Position numbers and translations under genes: made by a program
Notes under the pieces: model-generated
Database searches by the model: none
The model's input: the letters and a program-made list of their open reading frames with translations, nothing else
What the model was told of the DNA's origin: nothing
In this document: positions 10,607 to 22,426 of the stretch, one piece after another
Position numbering within the stretch: position 1 is the first letter of the stretch
Layout: each line of letters begins with the position of its first letter
Assembly (NCBI GenBank): GCA_037974965.1
Contig: JBBPFI010000003.1
Location: 2,232,001-2,296,000, forward strand
Length of the DNA: 64,000 nucleotides
Direction: 5' to 3'
Source: Dacryopinax spathularia
Lineage: Eukaryota; Basidiomycota; Dacrymycetes; Dacrymycetales; Dacrymycetaceae

Positions 10607-12288
10607 ATGCGCCTGCTCATATCCCTCCTCCTTTTCGGCCTGCAAGCACTCGCCTCGCCCATCTGGCGCACGCATACATCAGCTTCATACCCCGCAACAA
10701 GGCTCGACTGGCTGTCCCGGCTCTTGGCCGGTGAGGGCGCGACGAAGCAGGGGGAGGAGAGCACGGGAGGGTGGTTATGGGGCTGGGGATGGACATGGAG
10801 CGAGAGCATTATCACTGTTATGGTTCGTCCCTCCGCTCCTCGAATTACCCGGCCCAACGCAGCAGTGGCTGACTTCAGAGTTAGCAAGAGAATGCAACGG
10901 TCACGTTCCCCTCTAAGCCGGCTGCGTTCGGCCTGAGGATCGTCAATGCCCCGGGCCTCTCAGGCCACCTTATCCCCACCGCCCAACTCGTCCCGCACTG
11001 CCCGTCCGCCGCATTCTCCTGTCCCCCCTTATGCCCCCACTACCCCTTCCCGCACCTCGAGAACGAAGGCTGGATCGCCCTTATCCAGCGCGGGGAATGT
11101 TCCTTCGTCGAGAAGGTTCGCGAGGCACAGCGACTCGGTGCTGTCGGGGTCGTTGTGGGCGGGAACGAGAAAGGGAACGAGGAGCTTATTACGATGTACT
11201 CGCCTGGGGATGCGACGGATATCGGGATTCCGAGCAGTTATGTGACGTTTGAGAGCTATAAGGCGCTCTTGAAGCTGTGGGAGAAGAGTAATCATACGAC
11301 TTCAGGGGGACATAAGGCGCTGAATGTGCTGCTTGGAGAAGACGAGGCTTGGCAGTGGTGCGTCCATCCCTTCAGCACGAATAGTACGGTATATGCTAAC
11401 ATTTTGTCCGCAGGCCGGTGTTTACGTTCTCCCTCCTCTTACTCCTCCCCTCCATCCTCACCCTCCTCACCCTCGTCGTCCATCGTATCCGCCAACAACG
11501 CGCCGAAGTCCGTGAACGCGCACCAGAGGACATCGTCCAATCCCTCCCCACACGCGTATGGAACGGCACCCACTGGGACAAAGACGAGACGCTTCCCTCT
11601 CCCCCTCCCGAGCCGGCTAACGGCGAGGCTCCGACGCCCAAGACCCCGACGGTGGAGATTGGGAGACATAAGATGCATTGGGCGTGGTTTGAGACTCAGG
11701 TGGAATGCGCGATATGCTTGAGTGCGTTCGAGAGGGGTGATAGGGTGAGGGTGCTGCCGTGTGGACATGTGTTCCATATTGAGGAGATTGATGGGTGGCT
11801 CGTGAAGCAGAAGAAATTGGTGCGTCTTCTGACCGCTTCCCTCTTTACTCTTCCCACTTCACTCTTCCACCTCCCATTTCCTGGCTTCCACTCTGCCCCT
11901 TGGGGACGAACAACCCACTAACGAGGTACAACAGTGCCCGATATGTAAAACAGACGTGACCCAACCACCCGTCACACCCCCGACCTCACCAGGGATACGC
12001 GCCTTCCCGCGGGCCGTAGCGCGCTCGTCGCCCGATACCTCTTCCGCCCAAGGACCGCCGACAGAGCATACGCCCCTGCTAGCCGTCCCGACGCCTCACC
12101 AGCTTCATGCGCACGCTTCCATGACCACTGCAGCTCTTCCGCCCACGACGCCTGGACAGCTGGAACGAGCGACACAGTCCGAGCCGTCTGTACTTACTGT
12201 TTCTGGAAACGCTGCACGGGCGCCGGGGGATGTGGAAGTGGACCGCGATGGACATGATGGACATGATGAACACGATAACGAGCAATGA
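10607..12288 (+). CDS. PA-TM-RING-H2 E3 ubiquitin ligase
   Basis: Four exons keep phase: 10607-10822, 10885-11357, 11414-11819 and 11935-12288. The protein opens with a signal peptide (MRLLISLLLFGLQALASP). A lumenal PA (protease-associated) domain spans roughly residues 75-210, with the typical cores GWIALIQRGECSFVEKV and AVGVVVG. One membrane span starts exon 3 (FTFSLLLLLPSILTLLTLVV). The RING-H2 finger follows: CAIC, then CGHVFH, and CPIC supplied by the next exon, so an intron cuts the finger between its second and third ligand blocks. The C-terminus is disordered. This order matches the RNF13/GRAIL/RMR family of endosome- or vacuole-located ligases that ubiquitinate membrane cargo. The acceptor at 10884 is used because the earlier AG at 10878 would bring a stop into frame. 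Confidence 0.9.
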
Positions 12289-13331
12289 ACAACGATGTAC
12301 ATGTATAATCTTGGACTGGTGTATGGCTACGTGTATGTAAAGTAGGAACGAATTGAATGAAGAACGCACCCTTCACGCATACATACCAACCTTTTTGGAC
12401 TGGCACGGGCAGGAGAAGGGATTGATAAGGACGCATCAGAAAGGGTAGTCCCGGCTTACCTGTCACATCTTCTTAGAACGACCGGTTCCGAGTAAGAGGC
12501 AACTACTACGGGCTTGGGTCAGGACTTCTAACAACGACAGCCTTGCCACCAGCACGCGTCCGTACACCCCGCCAAGCGTTTCCCGTCTGAGACCCAGTGC
12601 TAGTAAATGCTCGCAGCAACCTACCTAACCCATCCAACCGCCTCCTCCAACCGCCTCCCACAACCCTCCCCTTCACCCAACCTAGCAACGCCCCAGACCC
12701 CAGGTCTCAGGTCTCAGCAGCGTAAGCGGCGCCCCCCTCCCCAGAACCACGGCGACGGACCAGTCGCAAGAGGCGCACGCACGCAAAAGGCACATTCCAG
12801 AACCCTTTCCAACGCGCTAGTTCCGGAGCATCATCACCCATACCTCATCCAACTCCACACCCTCTTCCCTCATACACACAAACTAGGTACTCCCGTGCTT
12901 CCGCTCAGGCTTCCTCATACACTCCTCTTCCCGAAACGGACAATCACACGCCCCAAAGCCTTGCTGATCCCTTGCGCTCCCCATCCCCTCTTGCTCGAAA
13001 AGTCCCGAGATGGGCTTGGCATCACCCTGCATGCCTCACACGCGCCTCATCGTAGCGGGAGTGCGCCTCATTCGGTGTATGGGCTAGCGTCGTACGCTAT
13101 GCGGGTGTGAGCTCATTGGGGAGAGGGGGAGACGTCATTCCAGTCCCTTCTCCCCTGCCCTCCTGCTCGATCATTCCTCCATGGGTCTGGGGCGTGCCAA
13201 GCCCTCCCCAGAGGGTATATAACCCCCTCTCCCTACCCCCTCGCCCTGCCCCTCGCCCAAGCCGCTGCATATACCTGACCAGACCAGAATCCAAACCGAC
13301 CGTACAAGAAGCAGAGAAGTAACGAGCTACG
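12289..13331. other. Intergenic region, no gene supported
   Basis: A Pro/His-rich open frame at 12607-13110 has no recognisable content and looks like chance in C-rich DNA. The downstream part is the promoter of the small gene at 13332. Confidence 0.5.
13216..13222 (+). promoter_or_regulatory. TATA box (TATATAA)
   Basis: TATATAA lies 116 nt upstream of the ATG at 13332 and is followed by a pyrimidine-rich run typical of fungal start regions. It is the clearest canonical TATA box in the window together with the one at 22387. Confidence 0.6.
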
Positions 13332-13853
13332 ATGGACGACCTTGGCAATGCGTTGTTGAAGAAGCATCATGATGCTCATGTGGAGTATTGGTCGAAGCAG
13401 GGTGGGGAGGGGTATGATGTGAATCGGTTTGATGAGGGTGCGTCCTGCTCTCCTCTCCTCTTCTTTCCTCCCACTCTGCTGTCCTCTGTTTGCTGTCCGC
13501 TCCTCTCCACCGCTCCATCTACCGTTTCATCCCACCGCCTACTTTCCATCTTTTCGACGTCCTGCGCATGAGAGCCTAGTCGAGGTTGTAGTGAGCACAA
13601 GCTGACCCGCTCCCAGGCTTCCGCGCTGGCTGGGAAGACGCCCTCGCCGGTGCGACAGACGACAGCAAGCTCGAAGAGCGCAAGCAGGCGCATATCGCCT
13701 CGTGGGGCGACTCCCCCATGATCTGGGAATGGGAGCATGGGTATAAGGAGGCTATCACGTACGTTCACTTTCCCTCACCGCCCACTTTCAGACTGTTAGG
13801 AGAGATGCTAATTGCGGGTGGGTAGGGCGAAGAACACTGGGGAGCAGCCTTGA
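13332..13853 (+). CDS. Small 91-aa protein of unknown function
   Basis: Three exons keep phase: 13332-13437, 13617-13758 and 13826-13853. The product (MDDLGNALLKKHHDAHVEYW...) is soluble, hydrophilic and rich in Trp, His and acidic residues. It has no signal peptide, membrane span or cysteines. Central segments GFRAGWEDALAG and IASWGDSPMIWEWEHGYKEA look like short amphipathic helices. The strong TATA box, correct splice sites and clean termination support a real, probably well expressed gene. I do not recognise the family. The last exon codes only nine residues, so the C-terminus is less sure than the rest. Confidence 0.7.
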
Positions 13854-14089
13854 ACGATGACTCTCGGGCATGGCGAGAAGAGAAGGGGACGTGTAGGAAG
13901 TTACAATTGTTTGAACGAAGAACGTGAATGTGCATGTGAATGAAATGTGTTTTCTGTCATCATCTCGTTTGTCTACTCATGGTGAAAAGTACGAAGCGCA
14001 TATATGTAGCAACTGCTCGATTTTGTACATCCTGGTGCATATACCCGCGCCTTTCCTCGATACATACGCAGCACAAGCAGCCCCGCCGC

Positions 14090-15205
14090 TCAGATCATGC
14101 TCCCCCCCGTAACCTCCAACGTATGTCCACTCACATAGCTCGCCAACGGCGAACACAAAAACAACATCGCTCTCGCCGCCTCATCGGCGCTGCCCGCCCG
14201 GCCAAGGGGGATCCCCTGGACCATCGGGTTCACTTTGGCCTGCGCGGCCTTCTCCGCATTGGGGATGCCGAGCGCGATCTTCTTGCCTGCTATTTCGATC
14301 GCTGCTCCTGAGCCTTTGTCCGCTGTGAGACGGGTTTGGATGTACCCGTATGCGACGGTGTTGGCTCGGACGCCGAAGGGACCCCATTCTTTGGCGATTG
14401 TTTTGGTGAGGCCGGTGACGGCTGCTTTGGCCTACATGGACAAGAATCCCATAGTCAATCAGCCTGGCCTGGGGGAGAATGGGGGAAGGGCAAAGAGAGG
14501 ACGGGAGTGGATGGGGGAAAGGAGGTAAGACGCACAGAAGCGTAGTTGGCCTGGCCGACATTCCCATGCAGCCCCGCGACACTACTAACATTCACAACAC
14601 TCCTATTCCCAACCTTCGCCGCCTCCTCTCCCTTCAGCCTCAAATAGGGCGCCGCGGCCCTAACAAGCCTAAACGGCGCCCTTACATGAATCCGCTGAAT
14701 AAGGTCCCACGCATCGTCCCCCATCGTATGCAGCATCTTGTCGAACGTAAAACCGGCGTTGTTGACTATATGATTTAGCTGGCCGTAGGCCTTTATGGTA
14801 GCGGTGAGGATCTTTTCGGGGAAATCGTCTGCGCCGACATCGCCCCCGACGGCGATGGCCTCGCCACCGGAGGATTTGATCTCGTCGACGACGATTTGGG
14901 CTTTCTTTTCGTCCAGACTACCCGTGCACGCATCAGCACATCCTTCCTCCACTTTACTCGAGACGGAGGGGGACGTACTCGGAAACGACGACCTTCGCCC
15001 CTTCAGCTGCAAACAACAAAGCCGCAGACCGGCCAATACCCTGCGCAGCACCTATACACACACTGTCATTCAGCCAGCTGATCGGATGTGTGAACGGGAT
15101 GGGAAGAGACAGACCAGTGATGATCGCCACTTCACCCTCCAAAAGCCCACGGCCGGCGCTCTTGCTCAAATGGCCTTGGACTTGCTGCAGTCTTGCGTTG
15201 GCCAT
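14090..15205 (-). CDS. Short-chain dehydrogenase, FabG-like 3-oxoacyl-ACP reductase type
   Basis: Four exons on the minus strand keep phase: 15205-15115, 15051-14979, 14917-14536 and 14431-14090, giving 295 aa. The Rossmann cofactor motif TGAAQGIG is split by the first intron. NNAG follows about 90 residues later. The catalytic Ser lies in VNVSSVAG and the catalytic Tyr-Lys pair is in YASAK, again split by an intron. The C-terminus ends SGHTLEVTGG, typical of classical SDRs such as 3-oxoacyl-[acyl-carrier-protein] reductases. Length is about 45 residues above the bacterial FabG norm, from an N-terminal extension and a longer substrate loop. A mitochondrial type II fatty-acid-synthesis role is possible, but the N-terminus (MANARLQQVQGHLSKSAGRG) is only weakly transit-like. 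The substrate cannot be set from sequence. It is divergent from proline dehydrogenase. Confidence 0.88.
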
Positions 15206-15827
15206 CTCTCAATAATAGCACTATTGATCGAAGATAGAGAAGAGGAAGAGGAAGAGGAAGAAGGAAGGACGATGAGGTGAGAGATGAGCAGAGCCAAGCA
15301 GTTGAGTGAGCTGGTGCGGACGGGTAATATCACGAGCTGGCGCGGGGAAGTTGCCGGGTAATGTGATCAGGCTGTGTTCGCCGGTCCACTGCAGTAGCCG
15401 GCTGAGTTCAACCGCCCGGAGCTGCTTCTTGAGCGAAGCCTCGCCGGAACCGAGGGAGATTCTCCGGCGTGTGAACGCTCGCCAGGGCAGGCAGGCTGCG
15501 ACGTCGACCGGGATGTTTGGACGTCGAGCGGACGGTCTGGAACGCTCATGACACCGTTCGAGCATATGGACCATGCGGGGAAAGTTGTTATGGCTGAGCA
15601 TACTGGAAGGGGAAGATGATCCGAGCCGAACCCGGATCTGGCCACATGCGTCACACAACCAGGACCCTCCCAAGGCCTCTTATCGGCACTTCGCCAGCCA
15701 AGGTGGTGGACGTCGTGTGCATCCACCACCGTATCTTCTACGACGACGACGATCTCTTGGACGACCTGCTCTTGCTTGTTAATAGACTGTACTCTATTAT
15801 CTGGCTGGCTGGCTTGTATGCACTAGA
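15206..15827. promoter_or_regulatory. Shared divergent promoter region (SDR / proline dehydrogenase)
   Basis: The 622 nt separate two genes transcribed away from each other, so both promoters must lie here. A GAGGAA-type purine repeat (about 15240-15265) lies just upstream of the SDR start. I see no clear TATA box for either gene. Confidence 0.45.
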
Positions 15828-17781
15828 ATGTCTCTCTTCTTCAGGCGCGTCACGCGTCTGCCCCTCGGCGCAGGCAGCCCGATCCGTGCAGCCTATCATC
15901 ATCGCCCACCAGTCCTGCTACTCAGAAGACATGCATCATCGGCCTCCCGCAACCCCAACCGCTCGAGCTGGCGACACCTCCTCAGGCCCCTAGCCGGCGC
16001 AGGCATGCTCTGCGCTGGCGGAGCAGTGTTGCTTGCACCCTCGTCCCCATCGTCATCCTCCACCGAGTCCAACGTAGACAAACAGCCATCGACCTCTTCC
16101 TCACTCGCGAGAGTCCCCTTCTCCCAGCTCGTGAGGAGCTACTTCGTCTATTCCACCCTTACCCTACCGTTCGTCGTGGACTATGCCCCAGGGCTGCTAG
16201 AATGGCTCATCAAGATCCCCGTCGTGCGCAGCCTAACTCTGTTCTGCGTCCGGCACACGTTCTTCGCCCAGGTACGCTCTTCCTTCCTGCTGGTAAATCG
16301 GGAATATATGCTAATGATACCCCAGTTTGTCGGTGGCGAGTCGGCTGAAGATCTCCTTCCCCTGATGCGCGAGTTGAAGCAGCAGAATAAAGCGAGTATT
16401 CTGACGTACAATGTGGAGGTTGACGAAGCTCCTGGTGCGGAGGCACAGTGGAGGCGGAATATCGAGGAGACTAAGAGGAGTATTGAGGTGATGGGACGAT
16501 ACGCAGGCGAAGGCGGGATAGTAGCCATTAAACTCGTGCGTCCTTCTCCCTGTCCACCCGATCTAGGGAACAGCATATACTGACTTATATGCGCGCAGAC
16601 CGCCTTAGTACCGCACGCCTCAGCGCTAGAGAACATCTCCCAGTACCTCCTTACCCACCGCACCTCCCACACCGAGGTTCCCTACCCCGGCACACCCACC
16701 CAAACAGACATCGACGTCCTCCGCGCCACGGGCTCCGCCCTGACCCTCCCCCCACCGCCAGAACGGGACATCGCCGAGATCAGAGAGATGTACCAATCCG
16801 CACGCGAAATCGCCCGCTCCGCAAAAGAGTACGGGATTAAGTTGCTGATCGATGCAGAGCACACGTGGTACCAGCCTGTGGTAGACGCAATTACGCTCGC
16901 GCTGAGTGAGGAGTTCAACACCTCTCCGTCGACATCTTCTGGCAAGAAGAGGAGATCATGGCTCGACTTCTCTGCGCCAGAACCGCCAAAGGCGGTAGTA
17001 TACGGCACCTACCAATCTTACCTCCGGCGCAACCCCTCCCACGTGCGTGCGCAGCTAGAGCTAGCCAAGTCAGGCGGCTACGCCCTAGGGGTCAAACTAG
17101 TCCGAGGCGCCTACCACCCACACGAGCTCGCCCACGCCCAGCGCACGCATATCCCCCCTCCCGTCTTCAGCGAAAAGAAGGAGACAGACGAATGTTACAA
17201 CTCCATCGTTCGTCTTCTCCTTGCTGATATTGCCGCCAAGGGCGGGAAGAGCGGGACGGCGGTGGTGTTCGGGACGCATAATAGGGAAAGCGTGGAGGTT
17301 ATCTTGAGGGGCTTGGTGGAGGAGGGGCTTGCGCTGAGGGAGGAGGGTGAGGGGGGCAGGGTGAGGATTAGGAGGGATGTGGAGGGTAGGGTGGCCGTGG
17401 CGCAGCTGTATGGTATGTCCTTGCCCTCCTTGCTCTCTTTTCCTCTCTCGTTTTGGAAGTAGTGAGCTGATGCAGGAATAGGGATGCACGACGACCTAAC
17501 GGACTACGTCGCCGACCGACTCGTCGCCAGCAGTCCAGTAGCAACCAAGTGCATACCCTACGGGAGCATAGACGAGGTCCGTCCTCCTCCCCTCACTCCT
17601 TCCCCTGTCCTGCTCAGGGCAAGATCATAAGCTGACGCACACGGAACAGGTCATGCCGTACCTCGCTAGACGAGCGATCGAGAATAAGAGCGTCCTTGGC
17701 GGGCAGGGAGGCGCGGCGCAGGAGATGAGACGGTATGGAGCTGAGATCTGGAGGAGGATACGGGGGATGAGTGCGCTCTGA
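15828..17781 (+). CDS. PUT1: Proline dehydrogenase, mitochondrial
   Basis: Five exons keep phase: 15828-16271, 16326-16535, 16599-17412, 17482-17576 and 17650-17781. The enzyme is the FAD-dependent first step of proline breakdown, oxidising proline to pyrroline-5-carboxylate in the mitochondrion. The N-terminus is rich in Arg, Ser and Ala with no acidic residues in its first ~45 positions, as expected for a transit peptide. Family motifs lie in order: LLIDAEHTWYQP, YGTYQSYLRRNP, GVKLVRGAYHPHE, the TDECYN turn, FGTHNRESV and, after an intron, GMHDDLTDYV and KCIPYGSIDEVMPYL, ending in RRAIENKSVLGG. Length (564 aa) fits fungal Put1. The first intron is 54 nt with no stop, so an unspliced reading stays open, but the family alignment favours removal. 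Confidence 0.93.
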
Positions 17782-18831
17782 GCTGCCACTTCCAGCTCGG
17801 GGTGCAGGGGTTGGCATTGGTATGGTGCATGATGGGGTTCTGGGTGTGGGTTGAATTGTTGTGTCTTGGAAAGCAGCGCGTTGATGTTGTGGGAATGAAA
17901 TCGTTCGTCCTTTTCGCACTTTCGAAAGTGATGCTCACTTGCTTGCTCGAGAGACCGACTCGGTCAGTGAACCGAATGGAGATCGACCGCTGTTGCGCAC
18001 AAGCGACCCAACTTGCCTGCTCGAGACGGCCAACGCTGGGCGACAATTCTGTATCTCCATACTGATACTGCTTCTTCTGCAAGCTCTTCTTCCAAAGTTG
18101 AAAAGGTCAGATCAAGGCTGGGCGACGGGGATATCCCCATCTTGTTGTTTCTCCTGGTGTCGCGACTTCGGCGAAGCTGCGCGGGCGCCGCCAAATCTCC
18201 GTGATACTTGGCGACTTCATACTGCAATGCGGCATTCTGCTATGCGGGGTATGCTTGACTGTCCTGCCCCTTCAGCGAGATCTCCGAGGCGTCCTTGCAA
18301 GCAAGAGGAAACACGCTTGTTTGCGAACCAGGAGGCCTAAGGGGGGGAGCGAGAAAGGAGCACTGTCCGGATTTTATCTGATATGGCTTACAACCGGGCA
18401 CCTCTCGCCACATAGCCGGATCGTCGTGCAGGGTCGACGCGCTTTGTCCATCATGTCGGGCACTCTTATGCGGCTGAAGGGGCGGAATTTTGCGAAGCAC
18501 TTCTATCCGGGGCATGTCCGCTGCATGCTGCACTTGCGATACTGCTGCAAGACCTTCCCTCAACAATAAGTGGGGAGGAGATAACTTCGGAGTCAGGCGG
18601 CCCAGGACGTCGAAAGGAGAATGACAGGAGTCTGGCTCCCCTTAGTGCATGACTCGACCGCAAGGCACTCCAAGGAGGTACGGCAAGAACATCGGCGTCC
18701 TCCACTGATGCGATTGAGGGGAGGATTCGTACGACGATGTACGGTCGGATAATCCTCATCTTCCAGCGATCTTGAGAAGCATTGACTCTTTCAGAGGATT
18801 AGGGTTTCATCACACAACTCTACCCTGGACT

Positions 18832-18849
18832 GCGCCCGAGCTCGGGCGC
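18832..18849. repeat. 18-bp perfect GC-rich palindrome
   Basis: GCGCCCGAGCTCGGGCGC equals its own reverse complement. It lies about 800 nt upstream of the first xylanase. It may be a dimer-binding site or chance in GC-rich DNA. Confidence 0.5.
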
Positions 18850-19536
18850 TTCCGGCCCTCCTAGCTCAGGACTTCGTGGACAAGGTCACGCTGCATATCG
18901 CCCAATGCTGGATGTGTCTCCATGGCTGTAGTTCCGGTTATTGCTCGTCGCTCCTTACCTTTAGCATATTTCTCGGTATTTTTCTGCCCTTCGCGGCGCC
19001 CCTGTGGAAACCCCAATTCAGTCAAGTCTCCGATCACATAAGCGATTTCACATGATCAGAAGCCGTCAGTAACCCCAAGGGGAAGTTTGGGACGCGTTGT
19101 GCTGAACACTTTCGACCGCGGAACGCGCTGAAACATCGACATCCCTTTGCGCGAACCGGAGCTGGATCTTGCGTCACTCGTCAGGTTAGTACTTCCTGCG
19201 CATGCGGATGTGCATCAGCTGAGTGTTGCAAGCTCGTTTCAGTCTTCTTCTGCCTTCCTCATCTGCCTTCCTCAGTGAACGCGGGCAATGCTGTTCGCTC
19301 GTCATGGTTGGTGAATGCTTGCGTGTGTGGCACTCGAGATGCTCAAGCCTCGGCCAGCTGATCTTGCCCGAAACGCGTTTTTGCCTTCGACGACTCCGGA
19401 GTAATATCCTATCTTGCAAACCCCGCAATGTCACTTGATGCACCTTCTTCAGCCTCACACCTATACCCCGGACGAAGCTTTGCGGGGAAACGCGCCAAGG
19501 CCAATCTCAGCCCAGATCGAAATGCTCGTCGAGAAA

Positions 19537-19546
19537 GCATAAATAG
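19537..19546 (+). promoter_or_regulatory. TATA-like box GCATAAATAG of the first xylanase
   Basis: The same ten bases occur before the second xylanase at almost the same distance (97 nt here, 98 nt there, from motif start to ATG). This duplicate conservation is the argument for function. Confidence 0.65.
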
Positions 19547-20353
<807 letters not shown>

Positions 20354-20711
20354 TTTTGCCGTTATCACATGCCCAAAGGAATGAAGGGGGAAGAAAGACA
20401 GAAGGGGATCGAAATGCCGTACCTGGTTATGACGTTTTTTCATCGTGTACCTGGAAAGTCCGCAAGATTGGGTCATATGCCCAAGAATAGTATGTTGTCC
20501 CTACCCTTATGACCTGACCTCGGTTCTTTCCGATAAGTTTCCATTGATCTCTTTGGCGACTCCTCGGCAACAATCCTCACGGCACAAAGGACGAAAATGG
20601 AAGGTCCAGTCGAGCATAAATAGGTTGGTTTTCTCCCCTGTCAGACCGTAGGGCTGCCCGGCACGGTACGAACACTTCGCACCCTCTATTGCAACGACAA
20701 CGTTCTCCGCA
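20354..20711. other. Spacer between the two xylanases
   Basis: This 358-nt stretch holds the terminator of the first copy and the promoter of the second, including the GCATAAATAG box. No frame of interest is present. Confidence 0.6.
20614..20623 (+). promoter_or_regulatory. TATA-like box GCATAAATAG of the second xylanase
   Basis: Identical to the box before the first copy, with nearly the same spacing to the ATG (98 nt). Confidence 0.65.
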
Positions 20712-21430
<719 letters not shown>

Positions 21431-22426
21431 TGCTGTAACCCAGAAATGTCCGGAGAATAGTTTGTAACTGTTGAGAAACAAAATCCGACGACTTTTGACA
21501 GCTTTGGAAGCAGTGGACAGGCAATGAATGATGCGATATCCGGAGTCTGCCATAGAGTCACCGGAATCACAGGTGTGCCAGCGGACAGGAGCCGCGGCGC
21601 TCCTTGCCCCTCTAGGAGCTCCTTTTCTATTGCCACCAAGCATCGCCTGCGGTCGTCCCCTGTTCCTTTCGACCTGAGCGAAGTTGGACGGGCCAGGGGT
21701 TTTTGGTCTTGTACGGCTTCGAACAGAAAGGCCGCCTCGAACGACTCATATTGTTATATTGTGGGTGTCTTTATCTCACGCACACTGAGATAACCGGTAC
21801 TTGACCTGGTATATGGGGCCTTGGAGGACAGATCGTACGAGCACGGAAACTGCCCATGAGTCGTTGCTTCGAGTCACCCGGCCCGTATCGTCATAGCCTG
21901 GAAGCCAAATCGCAAGTGCTGGCAGTTGCGACCTACGTCATTATGTATGCCGGGACCGCTGTCTTCTGGGCACATAGTCCCGCCTTGGACGAAGTTCTCT
22001 TTAGAGAGAACGGACGAGAGAATATTGCTCTGCTGATTCCTGTGAAGGGCACATCGATAATCAGATCCGCTTCGGAAGCAGATGTTCTCTGGTCTGCATA
22101 CTGTTCACACCTTCAACGCGAGACGGTCTCGTCTGTCCATTGCGGAGAAGATGCATAACCGCACCGAAGCAAAACACGTACGGCCGGCAAGGTCCGGATG
22201 CTGCACTTACTGCGGGCGCGCAGAGGAGCGCTCTGAAGAAGCGGGCGATGGCGTGGCGATATGCCTTTGCACCTCACGCCATTTCTCTTGCGGGACCGAG
22301 TTCTTCCTGGCCTCCTTACCTCCTGGCTTCTAGACTATGTTATTCCTCGTGGTTTTGAAATCATGAGCGATCTTTGCATCTTGGGATATAAATGGCCGGC
22401 AAGAGGGGGAGTTGAGCAACTAAGGA
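21431..22426. other. Intergenic region before the carboxylesterase
   Basis: Only short frames without recognisable content are seen. The TATA box at 22387 lies at its right end. Confidence 0.5.
22387..22392 (+). promoter_or_regulatory. TATA box (TATAAA) of the carboxylesterase
   Basis: GGGATATAAATGG lies 40 nt before the ATG at 22427 and 52 nt before the one at 22439. With a start site ~30 nt downstream, the leader would be very short, which favours 22439 as the start codon. Confidence 0.6.

Noticed and set aside
12607-13110. Pro/His-rich frame of 167 codons
   Set aside because: Low-complexity reading of C-rich promoter DNA next to a clear TATA box.
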